Shown one piece after another: positions 1 through 6,086 of a stretch of DNA of 12,522 bases. Below the pieces are notes generated by a model. That model was not told the DNA's origin and ran no database searches. It saw only the letters and a program-made list of their open reading frames with translations. The position numbers and the translations under genes are program-made. This DNA is from CAYRXM01 sp964428175. GTDB taxonomy: Bacteria; Chloroflexota; Anaerolineae; JAFGEY01. The stretch is from the NCBI GenBank assembly GCA_964428175.1, contig CAYRXM010000143.1, forward strand, positions 1 to 12,522, written 5' to 3'. How positions within the stretch are numbered: the first letter of the stretch is position 1; each line of letters opens with the position of its first letter.

Positions 1-64
1 GTAAACCATATCGAGCGTGCGTTTGCGCGGCTTCAACGTTTAGCGGAAAGTATAGATTTATGGA
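1..64. other. Window edge upstream of the methylase, no convincing gene
   Basis: The methylase frame is blocked by stops at 2-4, 41-43 and 53-55, so coding does not continue upstream in that frame. The frame starting at base 1 stays open to a TAG at 88-90 and reads VNHIERAFARLQRLAESI and so on. It could be the tail of an upstream gene overlapping the methylase start, but I do not recognise it. Immediately before the ATG at 65 the frame reads I-Y-G, which fits the YGMTxWxDLF segment I associate with full-length relatives. That suggests real homology runs into the TAG at 53 and then breaks. I see no promoter here. Confidence 0.4.
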
Positions 65-1660
65 ATGACGCAATGGAGCGATCTATTTAGCGCCCGTCAG
101 ATGTTGGCGATGATCACGTTTAGCCGACAGGTCAAGGCCGCCTATGATGCGATGCAGCCCGAGGGTATGTCGACCGACTATGCTCAAGCGGTAGCAACGT
201 ATCTGGCAATGGGAGTTGACCGTTTAGCCGATTTCTTGTCTGCTTTATGTACCTGGACAAGCGGAGGCGAATTTGTCGGTCATACTTTTGTCCGCCAGGC
301 CCTTGGCATGGTGTGGGATTATGGCGAAATCAATCCTTTCAGTAGTTCAACCGGTAACTGGACCGGCGCGATGGATTGGATTGTTCGCGTAATTGAAAAT
401 ACAGCTCAAGCATCCACTCAGTCAGCTGTCGCTCAACAAGGCATAGCTACCCGCCTGCCCTATCCAGATGGCTATCTGGATGCTGTCATCACTGACCCAC
501 CGTATTACAATGCCGTTCCCTATGCTGACTTGAGCGATTTTTTCTACGTCTGGCTCAAGCGCTCGGTCAGTTTCCTCTATCCACACCTGTTTCTTACCCC
601 GCTTGCACCCAAAGCCTCTGAGATTGCGGAAATGGCCGGTTGGGATCCCAGGCGATACGCAGATAAGGACAAGGCGTTTTACGAACGCGAGATGACCAAA
701 GCCTTTGCCGAAGCACGGCGCGTGCTGCGACCGGAAGGCATTTGCGTCGTCGTTTTTGCCCACAAGTCCACCGCCGCCTGGGAAACGCTGCTCAACAGCC
801 TGTTGGACGCGGGGCTGGTGGTCACTGCTTCCTGGCCTTTGCATACCGAACGCCCCGGGCGGCTAAGAGCGCAAGACAGCGCCGCCCTGGCCTCCTCCAT
901 TTTCATCGTCTGCCGCGTGCGCGCCGCCGAGACGGAGGGTTATTTCGACGACGTGCGCGAGGAACTGGCGCGCACGGTGCGCGAGCGGCTGGACTTTTTC
1001 TGGGCGCAGGGCATCCGCGGCGCCGACTTTTTCATCTCGGCCATCGGCCCGGCGGTGGCCGTCTTTGGCCGCTACCGGCAGGTCTACCGCCTGGACGGCA
1101 CGCCGGTCGGCGTCGGCACGCTGCTCGACCTGGTACAGGAGACGGTGGCTGATTACGCGCTGGATCGCATCCTGAACGGGCACAAGACGGTCGGCTATAT
1201 CGACCCGCCCACGCGCTATTACATCCTCCATCGCTGGGCCTACGGCGCGTCGGCGGTGCCCTTTGACGACGCCATGCGCATGGCCATGGCCCTCGGCGCC
1301 GAGGTGAACGCCTTGATGGATCGGCGCGGTATCCTCAAGCAGAGCGGCGAAAACGTGGCCCTGCTCGGCCCCAGGGAGCGGGCCGGCGTGCGCGACCTGG
1401 GCCAGCCGGATCGCAGCGGGCGGCAGGCGTCGCTGATCGACGTGCTGCACCGCGCCGTGCAGCTCTGGGAAAAGGGCGATCGCCCCGCCCTGGCCGAGTT
1501 TCTGGGCCAGGCTGCCTTTGGCCGTGAGGATCGCGTGCGCGTCGTCGCCCAGACCCTGGCCGACGTGCTGCCGGAAGATGACCGGGAACGGCGGTTGTTG
1601 GAGGGGTTCCTGGCCGGGCAGGAAGGTCTGCCCGAGGCGAGGCAGGAGAGGTTGATGTAA
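65..1660 (+). CDS. C-terminal half of a DUF1156 (COG1743) adenine-specific DNA methylase, N-terminally truncated
   Basis: Members of this family methylate adenine in DNA and protect the host in phage-defence loci with a DUF499 ATPase. The 531-residue frame begins in the WSDLFSARQMLAMITF segment, which lies mid-protein in full-length relatives of roughly 900 residues. The catalytic motif IV is present as DPPYYNAVPYADL from residue 144, followed by the family segments around LRPEGICVVVFAHK and, far downstream, DPPTRYYILHRWAYG. The N-terminal DUF1156 region and the glycine-rich SAM-binding motif I, which I recall as DPFAGGG-like, do not occur in this frame. In-frame stops at 53, 41 and 2 prevent extension. 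The only ribosome-site candidate is a weak GGAAAG about 14 bases before the ATG. Either the gene is broken, or it is one half of a split methylase whose other half lies upstream. GC content jumps near base 700: I count 48% in 361-420 and 72% in 1081-1140. The family call is secure, activity of this piece alone is doubtful. Confidence 0.85.
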   Translation: MTQWSDLFSARQMLAMITFSRQVKAAYDAMQPEGMSTDYAQAVATYLAMGVDRLADFLSALCTWTSGGEFVGHTFVRQALGMVWDYGEINPFSSSTGNWTGAMDWIVRVIENTAQASTQSAVAQQGIATRLPYPDGYLDAVITDPPYYNAVPYADLSDFFYVWLKRSVSFLYPHLFLTPLAPKASEIAEMAGWDPRRYADKDKAFYEREMTKAFAEARRVLRPEGICVVVFAHKSTAAWETLLNSLLDAGLVVTASWPLHTERPGRLRAQDSAALASSIFIVCRVRAAETEGYFDDVREELARTVRERLDFFWAQGIRGADFFISAIGPAVAVFGRYRQVYRLDGTPVGVGTLLDLVQETVADYALDRILNGHKTVGYIDPPTRYYILHRWAYGASAVPFDDAMRMAMALGAEVNALMDRRGILKQSGENVALLGPRERAGVRDLGQPDRSGRQASLIDVLHRAVQLWEKGDRPALAEFLGQAAFGREDRVRVVAQTLADVLPEDDRERRLLEGFLAGQEGLPEARQERLM

Positions 1661-1667
1661 GCTCCCA

Positions 1668-1699
1668 TTGTTCCCGCAGGGTCTGAGACCCCGCCGGAG
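1668..1699 (+). repeat. REP-like palindrome, copy A
   Basis: The hairpin core at 1676-1694 is GCAGGGTCTGAGACCCCGC, an inverted repeat around a central G with one mismatched pair. A 24-base stretch, 1668-1691, is identical to 1711-1734 in copy B. It begins 7 bases after the methylase stop. It is most likely a target or substrate repeat of the RAYT encoded downstream. It could also stabilise the 3' end of the methylase mRNA. There is no T-run, so it is not a typical intrinsic terminator. Confidence 0.75.
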
Positions 1700-1710
1700 C
1701 AGCACCAGCC

Positions 1711-1747
1711 TTGTTCCCGCAGGGTCTGAGACCCTGCGCGAGCGGGG
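1711..1747 (+). repeat. REP-like palindrome, copy B
   Basis: The core at 1719-1737 is GCAGGGTCTGAGACCCTGC, a perfect inverted repeat around a central G. An outer pairing of CCCGC with GCGGG is offset by a bulge, which is typical of REP hairpins. It lies 43 bases after copy A in the same orientation and 45 bases before the transposase start. The transposase reading frame stays open through this repeat from a TTG at 1711, but that part is repeat, not protein. Confidence 0.8.
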
Positions 1748-1770
1748 AGCAACGGGAAGCAGTGGTCGAC

Positions 1771-1776
1771 AAGGAG
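1771..1776 (+). promoter_or_regulatory. Ribosome binding site that fixes the transposase start
   Basis: AAGGAG lies 6 bases before the ATG at 1783. It supports that start over the upstream TTG at 1711 in the same frame, which would translate the REP repeat. Confidence 0.75.
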
Positions 1777-1782
1777 TGGTTT

Positions 1783-2337
1783 ATGCCTGTGCGTCCGGTA
1801 TTCGATCCCAACCATCTCTATTTTATCACGACAACGGCTGTGGATCGGACACACCTGTTCCGCCGCGATGTCGTCAAGCGCATCATTGCGGACAGCCTGA
1901 ACTATATGCGAGTCAGCGGCTGGATCAATCTGCACGTCTTTGTGATCATGCCCAATCACATTCACATCATTGTCCGTTTTCTAGAGGGGCACACGCTTGC
2001 CGACGTGATGCGCGAGTTCAAAAAGTTTACGTCCAAACAGATCATCCGCCAGTATCAGGCGGAAGACAACCATCGCGCACTAGATTTTTTGGCTCAGGCA
2101 GCAAGCCAAATCCCCGATCAACAGTACAAAGTCTGGCAAGATGGCTATGATGCACGGGATGTATTTTCGCCGGCCTTTTTCAGACAAAAAGCCGAGTATA
2201 TTCACAACAACCCCTGCCAGCCTCACTGGAAGTTAGCCGAGCGACCAGAGCAATATCCCTGGTCGAGCGCCAGATATTACCTGCTTGGCGAACCGGCGAT
2301 CATTGCAGTGGATGATGCACAAGAGTTATTGACGTAG
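1783..2337 (+). CDS. REP-associated tyrosine transposase (RAYT, Y1_Tnp / IS200-like HUH family)
   Basis: These single-strand HUH nucleases are usually domesticated single-copy relatives of IS200/IS605 TnpA that act on REP palindromes. The protein is 184 residues. The HUH motif is visible in MPNHIHII at residues 56-63 (His59, His61). The C-terminal part has the family signature YIHNNP at 139-144 followed by ERPEQYPWSSARYYL. I take Tyr139 as the probable catalytic tyrosine, by analogy. The N-terminal FDPNHLYFITTTAVDR is also typical. The gene is flanked by copies A and B on one side and copy C on the other, all with the same palindrome core, as expected for a RAYT with its own REPs. GC is about 52% in 2041-2100, lower than the genes on both sides, consistent with acquisition. 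No frame damage is seen, so it may be active. Confidence 0.9.
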   Translation: MPVRPVFDPNHLYFITTTAVDRTHLFRRDVVKRIIADSLNYMRVSGWINLHVFVIMPNHIHIIVRFLEGHTLADVMREFKKFTSKQIIRQYQAEDNHRALDFLAQAASQIPDQQYKVWQDGYDARDVFSPAFFRQKAEYIHNNPCQPHWKLAERPEQYPWSSARYYLLGEPAIIAVDDAQELLT

Positions 2338-2350
2338 CATTGTAGCATTG
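2335..2350 (+). repeat. Two tandem copies of an 8-base unit
   Basis: TAGCATTG occurs twice in direct tandem. The first copy supplies the TAG stop of the transposase. It may mark slippage or an element boundary, or be chance. A related CATTGTTCC string also precedes copy A (from 1666). Confidence 0.5.
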
Positions 2351-2376
2351 TTCCGGCGGAGCGAGCGAACTACTCT

Positions 2377-2407
2377 GCTCTGGCAGGGTCTGAGACCCTG
2401 CCAGAGC
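2377..2407 (+). repeat. REP-like palindrome, copy C, perfect 15-base arms
   Basis: Arms at 2377-2391 and 2393-2407 are exact inverted repeats around the single base 2392. The core GCAGGGTCTGAGACCCTGC at 2384-2402 matches copy B exactly. The outer GCTCTG/CAGAGC arms are specific to this copy. It ends 8 bases before the AGGGAG ribosome site of the DUF499 gene, so an RNA hairpin here would sit directly beside the translation start. Confidence 0.85.
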
Positions 2408-2427
2408 GAGGACAAAGGGAGCGCAAA

Positions 2428-5400
2428 ATGGATTACGCCCAGTCTTTGACCAAAGCCCAAACCTTGCTCGATCAAAAACACCACGCCCAGGCCGTGCAGG
2501 TCGCTGCCAGCGGGCTGGAAAGCCTGCTGGTCGAGCTGTACAACGACCTGCTCACCCGCTCGGCCCCGGCGCGGCAAAAGACGCTGATCGAAGCCCTGGA
2601 GCGCGTCGGCGGCGGGCAGGCCCTCGACAAGCTGACCCTGGGCAAGCTGCTGGCCCTCTACCGTGCCGCCCAGGTGCAGTCCGATCTCAAGAAAACGCTG
2701 GGCCTGGAGCTGACCTTTCTTGACGGCGAGGCCCTGCAGCCGCTGGCCGACATCCGCAACCGCGCCGTCCACGGCGGCGACGAGCCGGCCCCAGCCGAGG
2801 CCACCTATGTCGTCAACCAGGTCGAGCTGATCCTGCGCGAGACCGGACGTCTTTCCCCCTCTCTGGGCGTTCCTTCAGAACGTATAGAGAGGGGACCAGG
2901 GGGTGAGGTGCTCCATCCCTGGTGGCACACGGCGATGCCCCACCGCGACATCCGCGAGGGGCGGCTGGACCTCAAGGTCTTTGCCGTCGACCTGGCCCAG
3001 GTGGTCGAAGGCGAGGCCGTCCCCGAGTACAAAGACCCGGAGACCTTTTTCCGGCGCACCTATCTCACCCGCGGCCTGCGCTCGACGCTGCATGGCGTGC
3101 TGCGCCGCCTGGCCGGGCGCGACGACGGCGTGGCGATCACCCAGATGGCCACCGTTTTTGGCGGCGGCAAGACCCACACCCTGCTGGCCCTCTATCACAT
3201 GGTCGCCAATGGGGCGCACATCGGCCACCTGGAACAGGTCGGGCAGCTGGTATCCGAGGCCGGCCTGGACGCGCTGCCCCAGGCCAGGGTGGCGGCGGTC
3301 GACTGCGCGCACATCAGCCCCAGCCAGCCGCGAACCGTGCCGGAAGGCATAACGCTGCGCACGCTGTGGGGCGAGATCGCCTACCGCCTGGGCGGGCTGG
3401 CGCTGTACGAGATCGTCCGCCAGAGCGACCAGGATCGCGTCGCCCCCGGCAGCGAGACGCTGGAACGGCTCTTGCAGGCCGCCGGCCCTTCCCTCATCCT
3501 GATCGACGAGACCCTCTCTTACATCACCAAGACCAGCGGCATTCCTGTGGGCGATGGCCACCTCTCCGACCAGACCCAGGAATTTCTGCTCGAACTGACT
3601 CGCGCCGTCAACGCCGCCGACGATGTGGCGCTGGTCTTGACCATGACCTCCAGCGAGCAGGAGCAGATCGGCGAGGCGGCGATCCGCGCGGCCAAAGAGA
3701 TGGACACCGCCATCCGCATCCTGCGCCGCACCCGCCAGGTCGAGGTCAGCGCCGAGCGCGAAGAGCTGTACGAAATCCTCAAGCGCCGCCTGTTCGACAC
3801 CGACCCGGCACAACTGCAAGTCCAGGCCCGCGCCGCCGCCCAGGTGTATTGGGAGTATTACCGCGCCAACGCCGCCGATTTTCCCCAGGACGTCCAGTCG
3901 CCCGAATACCGCGACCTGATCATCCGCGCCTATCCCTTTCATCCGGCGCTGATCGAGGCGCTGCGCGACCGCTGGGGCACGATCAGCGGCTTTCAGCGCA
4001 CGCGCGGTGTGCTGCGCCTGCTGGCCCAGGTCATCGGCGACCTGTACCGCCGCCAACACGCCGCCCCGCTGATCCAGCCGGCGCACGTCAATCTCGACGA
4101 CGGCGCGATCCGCGCCGAACTGCTCGAATACGTCGACAACCGGGGCGGCTACGAGTCGGCCATCTTTTCCGACATTGGCGGCGCCGAAGCCTCGAAAGCG
4201 CCGCTGATCGACCGGGTGACCGGCGGCGATTATGCCCGCTACGCGATGGCCACCGGCCTGGCCACGGCAATGTTTATGTACTCGCACAGCGGCGCCACCC
4301 AACGGATGGCCGCCGCCGCGCGCCCGCAGTTGTGGCTGGCCACCTTGCGCCCCGGCATCGTGCCTGCCCTGGCCGCCGACGCGCTCGACAAGCTGCAGGC
4401 GCGGCTGTGGTACCTGGACATCCGCGAGAACACCTATCGCATCGACAGCCAGCCCAACCTGAACCAGATGTTGATCACGCGCACCGACGCCATCCGCCAA
4501 GAGCCGGAGCAGGTGCGCCAGCGGATGCGCGAAGCCGTGGACCAGGTCGTCGGCACGCGCGTTTTCCCCGGCCTGAGCATCTGGCCCGCAACCTCAGAGC
4601 AGGTACACAACCGGTGCACGCTGACGCTGGTCGTCCTGGGGCTGGAATATACCTGGGGGCGCGACGAGGCCGGTCAGCGGCGGGCGCGGGCGCTCATCGA
4701 AGATGTGCTCAAGCACGCATCCTCGGCCGGCGCGGGCCAGCGTTTTCGCCAGTTCAAGAACGCGCTGGTCTTTGTGCTGCCCACGGCAGAAGGCATGCGC
4801 ATCGTCGAAGAGACGGCGGTTCAACTGCTGGCTCTGGAAGCCATCCACCGCCAGTATCGCAGCGGCGGGCTGGCCGAAACGCAGATGGAAGACCTGCGCA
4901 CGCGGCTGGAACGGGCGCAAAAAGGACTGCCGGGGACGGTCTGGGCCGCCTACACGGTCACGGCGGCCCCTACGGGGACAACTGCTTTGCCAGCGGACGA
5001 TGAAGCCGGTCAGACCGCGCTGTGGGTGCGCGAGGAACACGGCTTTCCCGGCTACCGTCCGGGCGAGCACTCCCTGGCCGCGCGGGCTTGGAAGCGGCTG
5101 ATCGACGAGCAGCGCCTGCTCGAACGCCTCGACCCGCGCCTGATCGCCGAGGGCAAGGGCGATCAGTGGCGGCTGTGGAAGGCCGAGGACGAAACGATCA
5201 ATGTGGCCACGCTGTGGGATTATTTCTGCCGCTTCCCTTATCTGCCGATCCTGACCGGCCCGGAAGCCTTGCAGCAGACGATCGCCTGGGGTGTGCAGCG
5301 CGGCCTGTTTGCCTACGCGCTGGGCGACGGCGCCCGCTTTGACACGATCCACTGGCGGGAGACACTGCCATCGGGCACGTTCGAGGTCATCGAGGGGGCG

Positions 5401-5793
5401 TGGTTGCTGCGCCCGGCATTGGCCGAACGGCTGCTGGCGCCGTCCGAACAGAAAGCCTCGCCTCAGCCGGAGCCGGTCATTGAAACACACAAACCGGTCG
5501 AGCCGGTCATCCCGCCGGAAAAAGGCGAGCGTCCGCCGGTCACGCCGCCACCTGTTCCCCCGCCGCCGACGACGTACCGCAAGGTGCGCATCGAGACGCC
5601 GTTGAGCTGGCAGCAGTGGTACGACTTTTACCAGTCGGTGATCAAGCCGCTGGTCGAGAGCGGCGCGCAGGTGCAGGTGCAGGTGACGGTCGAGGCAGAG
5701 GGAGAGCTGGACGCGAACCTGGTGGACTTGAGCGTCAAGGAGAGCGTGGTGCAGTTGGATTGGAGAGGCAAAGTCGTTGTCGATGGAGAATGA
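2428..5793 (+). CDS. DUF499 family P-loop ATPase (COG1483; BrxC/PglY-related), partner of the DUF1156 methylase
   Basis: This is a large AAA+-type ATPase of phage-defence loci; the family is the BrxC/PglY component of BREX and also occurs in DUF1156-DUF499 clusters. The protein is 1121 residues, normal for the family. Residues 1-140 are a helical N-terminal domain. The conserved PWW and DPETFFRRTYLTRGLR segments follow. Walker A is FGGGKTHTLLALYH (Lys248, Thr249) and Walker B is LILIDETLSYI (Asp360, Glu361). The C terminus has a proline-rich linker (roughly residues 1025-1050) and the family tail ending VKESVVQLDWRGKV. The ATG is preceded by AGGGAG at 2416-2421, 6 bases upstream. GC is about 72% in 3361-3420, and codon use is strongly GC-biased. 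Residues about 141-161 (GRLSPSLGVPSERIERGPG) look like a translated palindromic repeat inserted in frame. No frame damage is seen. The domain call is firm; the exact system type is not, because no PglZ or helicase gene is in the window. Confidence 0.88.
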   Translation: MDYAQSLTKAQTLLDQKHHAQAVQVAASGLESLLVELYNDLLTRSAPARQKTLIEALERVGGGQALDKLTLGKLLALYRAAQVQSDLKKTLGLELTFLDGEALQPLADIRNRAVHGGDEPAPAEATYVVNQVELILRETGRLSPSLGVPSERIERGPGGEVLHPWWHTAMPHRDIREGRLDLKVFAVDLAQVVEGEAVPEYKDPETFFRRTYLTRGLRSTLHGVLRRLAGRDDGVAITQMATVFGGGKTHTLLALYHMVANGAHIGHLEQVGQLVSEAGLDALPQARVAAVDCAHISPSQPRTVPEGITLRTLWGEIAYRLGGLALYEIVRQSDQDRVAPGSETLERLLQAAGPSLILIDETLSYITKTSGIPVGDGHLSDQTQEFLLELTRAVNAADDVALVLTMTSSEQEQIGEAAIRAAKEMDTAIRILRRTRQVEVSAEREELYEILKRRLFDTDPAQLQVQARAAAQVYWEYYRANAADFPQDVQSPEYRDLIIRAYPFHPALIEALRDRWGTISGFQRTRGVLRLLAQVIGDLYRRQHAAPLIQPAHVNLDDGAIRAELLEYVDNRGGYESAIFSDIGGAEASKAPLIDRVTGGDYARYAMATGLATAMFMYSHSGATQRMAAAARPQLWLATLRPGIVPALAADALDKLQARLWYLDIRENTYRIDSQPNLNQMLITRTDAIRQEPEQVRQRMREAVDQVVGTRVFPGLSIWPATSEQVHNRCTLTLVVLGLEYTWGRDEAGQRRARALIEDVLKHASSAGAGQRFRQFKNALVFVLPTAEGMRIVEETAVQLLALEAIHRQYRSGGLAETQMEDLRTRLERAQKGLPGTVWAAYTVTAAPTGTTALPADDEAGQTALWVREEHGFPGYRPGEHSLAARAWKRLIDEQRLLERLDPRLIAEGKGDQWRLWKAEDETINVATLWDYFCRFPYLPILTGPEALQQTIAWGVQRGLFAYALGDGARFDTIHWRETLPSGTFEVIEGAWLLRPALAERLLAPSEQKASPQPEPVIETHKPVEPVIPPEKGERPPVTPPPVPPPPTTYRKVRIETPLSWQQWYDFYQSVIKPLVESGAQVQVQVTVEAEGELDANLVDLSVKESVVQLDWRGKVVVDGE
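2856..2894 (+). repeat. Palindromic repeat inserted in frame within the DUF499 gene
   Basis: Outer arms CCCCTCTCT (2856-2864) and AGAGAGGGG (2886-2894) pair over 9 bases. Inner arms CGTTC (2868-2872) and GAACG (2878-2882) pair around a CTTCA loop, with 3-base internal loops between. The right flank ACCAGGGGGTGAGGT (2895-2909) resembles the edge of a larger palindromic repeat. The encoded peptide interrupts an otherwise family-like stretch between LILRETG and LHPWWHT. The interpretation as a mobile palindromic element is inference. Confidence 0.65.
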
Positions 5794-5949
5794 TAGATTT
5801 CGCGTAATTGCTTAGCCTACCCTTGCGAAGGTTGTCTTGAACCTTCGCAAGGGTAAGCAGTTACGATTTCGCACGCAATGTCCAGGTTGGGCTTTGACAG
5901 CCTTCAACCGGCGGTGAAGCGCTGACGGTCATTTTCGCAAGGAGTCAAG
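5794..5949 (+). other. Intergenic region after the DUF499 gene
   Basis: It holds one clear structure, the inverted repeat at 5818-5855. Near its end, AAGGAG at 5939-5944 serves the ATG at 5950. A TTGACA lies at 5894-5899 but no fitting -10 box follows at 16-18 bases. I see no other gene or RNA here. Confidence 0.6.
5818..5855 (+). repeat. Perfect 16-bp inverted repeat with a 6-base loop
   Basis: Left arm TACCCTTGCGAAGGTT (5818-5833) and right arm AACCTTCGCAAGGGTA (5840-5855) are exact reverse complements around GTCTTG. Two more pairs (5815-5816 with 5857-5858) form beyond one mismatch. It begins 24 bases after the DUF499 stop. No T-run follows, so it is more likely a REP-like or mRNA-end element than an intrinsic terminator. 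Its sequence is unrelated to the REP family beside the transposase. Confidence 0.85.
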
Positions 5950-6051
5950 ATGTCCCTACACCCCCGGCCAACCAATCCCTACATCGCCGGCAACCCGGTC
6001 GGCGGCGGGCCGGCCTTTGTCGGCCGCGATGATGTACTGCGCGGAATATAG
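5950..6051 (+). pseudogene. 5' stub of a GC-rich NTPase gene (NPYIAGNPVGGG...FVGR type)
   Basis: An ATG with AAGGAG 5 bases upstream opens a 33-codon frame containing NPYIAGNPVGGGPAFVGR and ending DDVLRGI at a TAG (6049-6051). I recognise this as the very N terminus of AAA/STAND-type ATPases, where it is normally followed at once by the nucleotide-binding fold (P-loop within about 25 residues). Here the fold is missing: the frame stops and a lower-GC, unrelated reading frame begins. I read this as the surviving 5' end of a resident ATPase gene replaced by the STAND gene next to it. Alternatively it now acts as a short leader peptide that couples translation into the downstream gene. The family recognition is from memory. 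Confidence 0.65.
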
Positions 6052-6073
6052 CCTTGGAATCAGATCAAGACAT

Positions 6074-6077
6074 GGAG
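6074..6077 (+). promoter_or_regulatory. Ribosome binding site that decides the STAND gene start
   Basis: GGAG (within GGAGAAG) lies 9 bases before the ATG at 6087. The longer alternatives in the same frame, TTG at 6054 and ATG at 6072, have no comparable site, so 6087 is preferred. Confidence 0.55.
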
Positions 6078-6086
6078 AAGCGAGTT

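Noticed and set aside
1668..1747. CRISPR-like array
   Set aside because: There are only two full copies 43 bases apart, the repeats are palindromic REPs next to a RAYT, and no cas genes are present.
1711..1782. Extended transposase start at TTG 1711, adding 24 residues (MFPQGLRPCASGEQ...)
   Set aside because: This stretch is translated REP repeat. AAGGAG at 1771-1776 points to the ATG at 1783, where family similarity begins.
2875..4500. Long open frame on the minus strand within the DUF499 gene (541 codons)
   Set aside because: It is a shadow of GC-biased third positions in the + strand gene, with low-complexity composition and no recognisable family. The same holds for the other long antisense frames in the GC-rich parts.
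5818..5862. Rho-independent terminator after the DUF499 gene
   Set aside because: The hairpin is strong, but AGCAG follows instead of a T-run.
5894..5922. TTGACA as a -35 box for the stub and STAND genes
   Set aside because: At the proper spacing the sequence is AAGCGC, not a -10 box, so there is no supported promoter.
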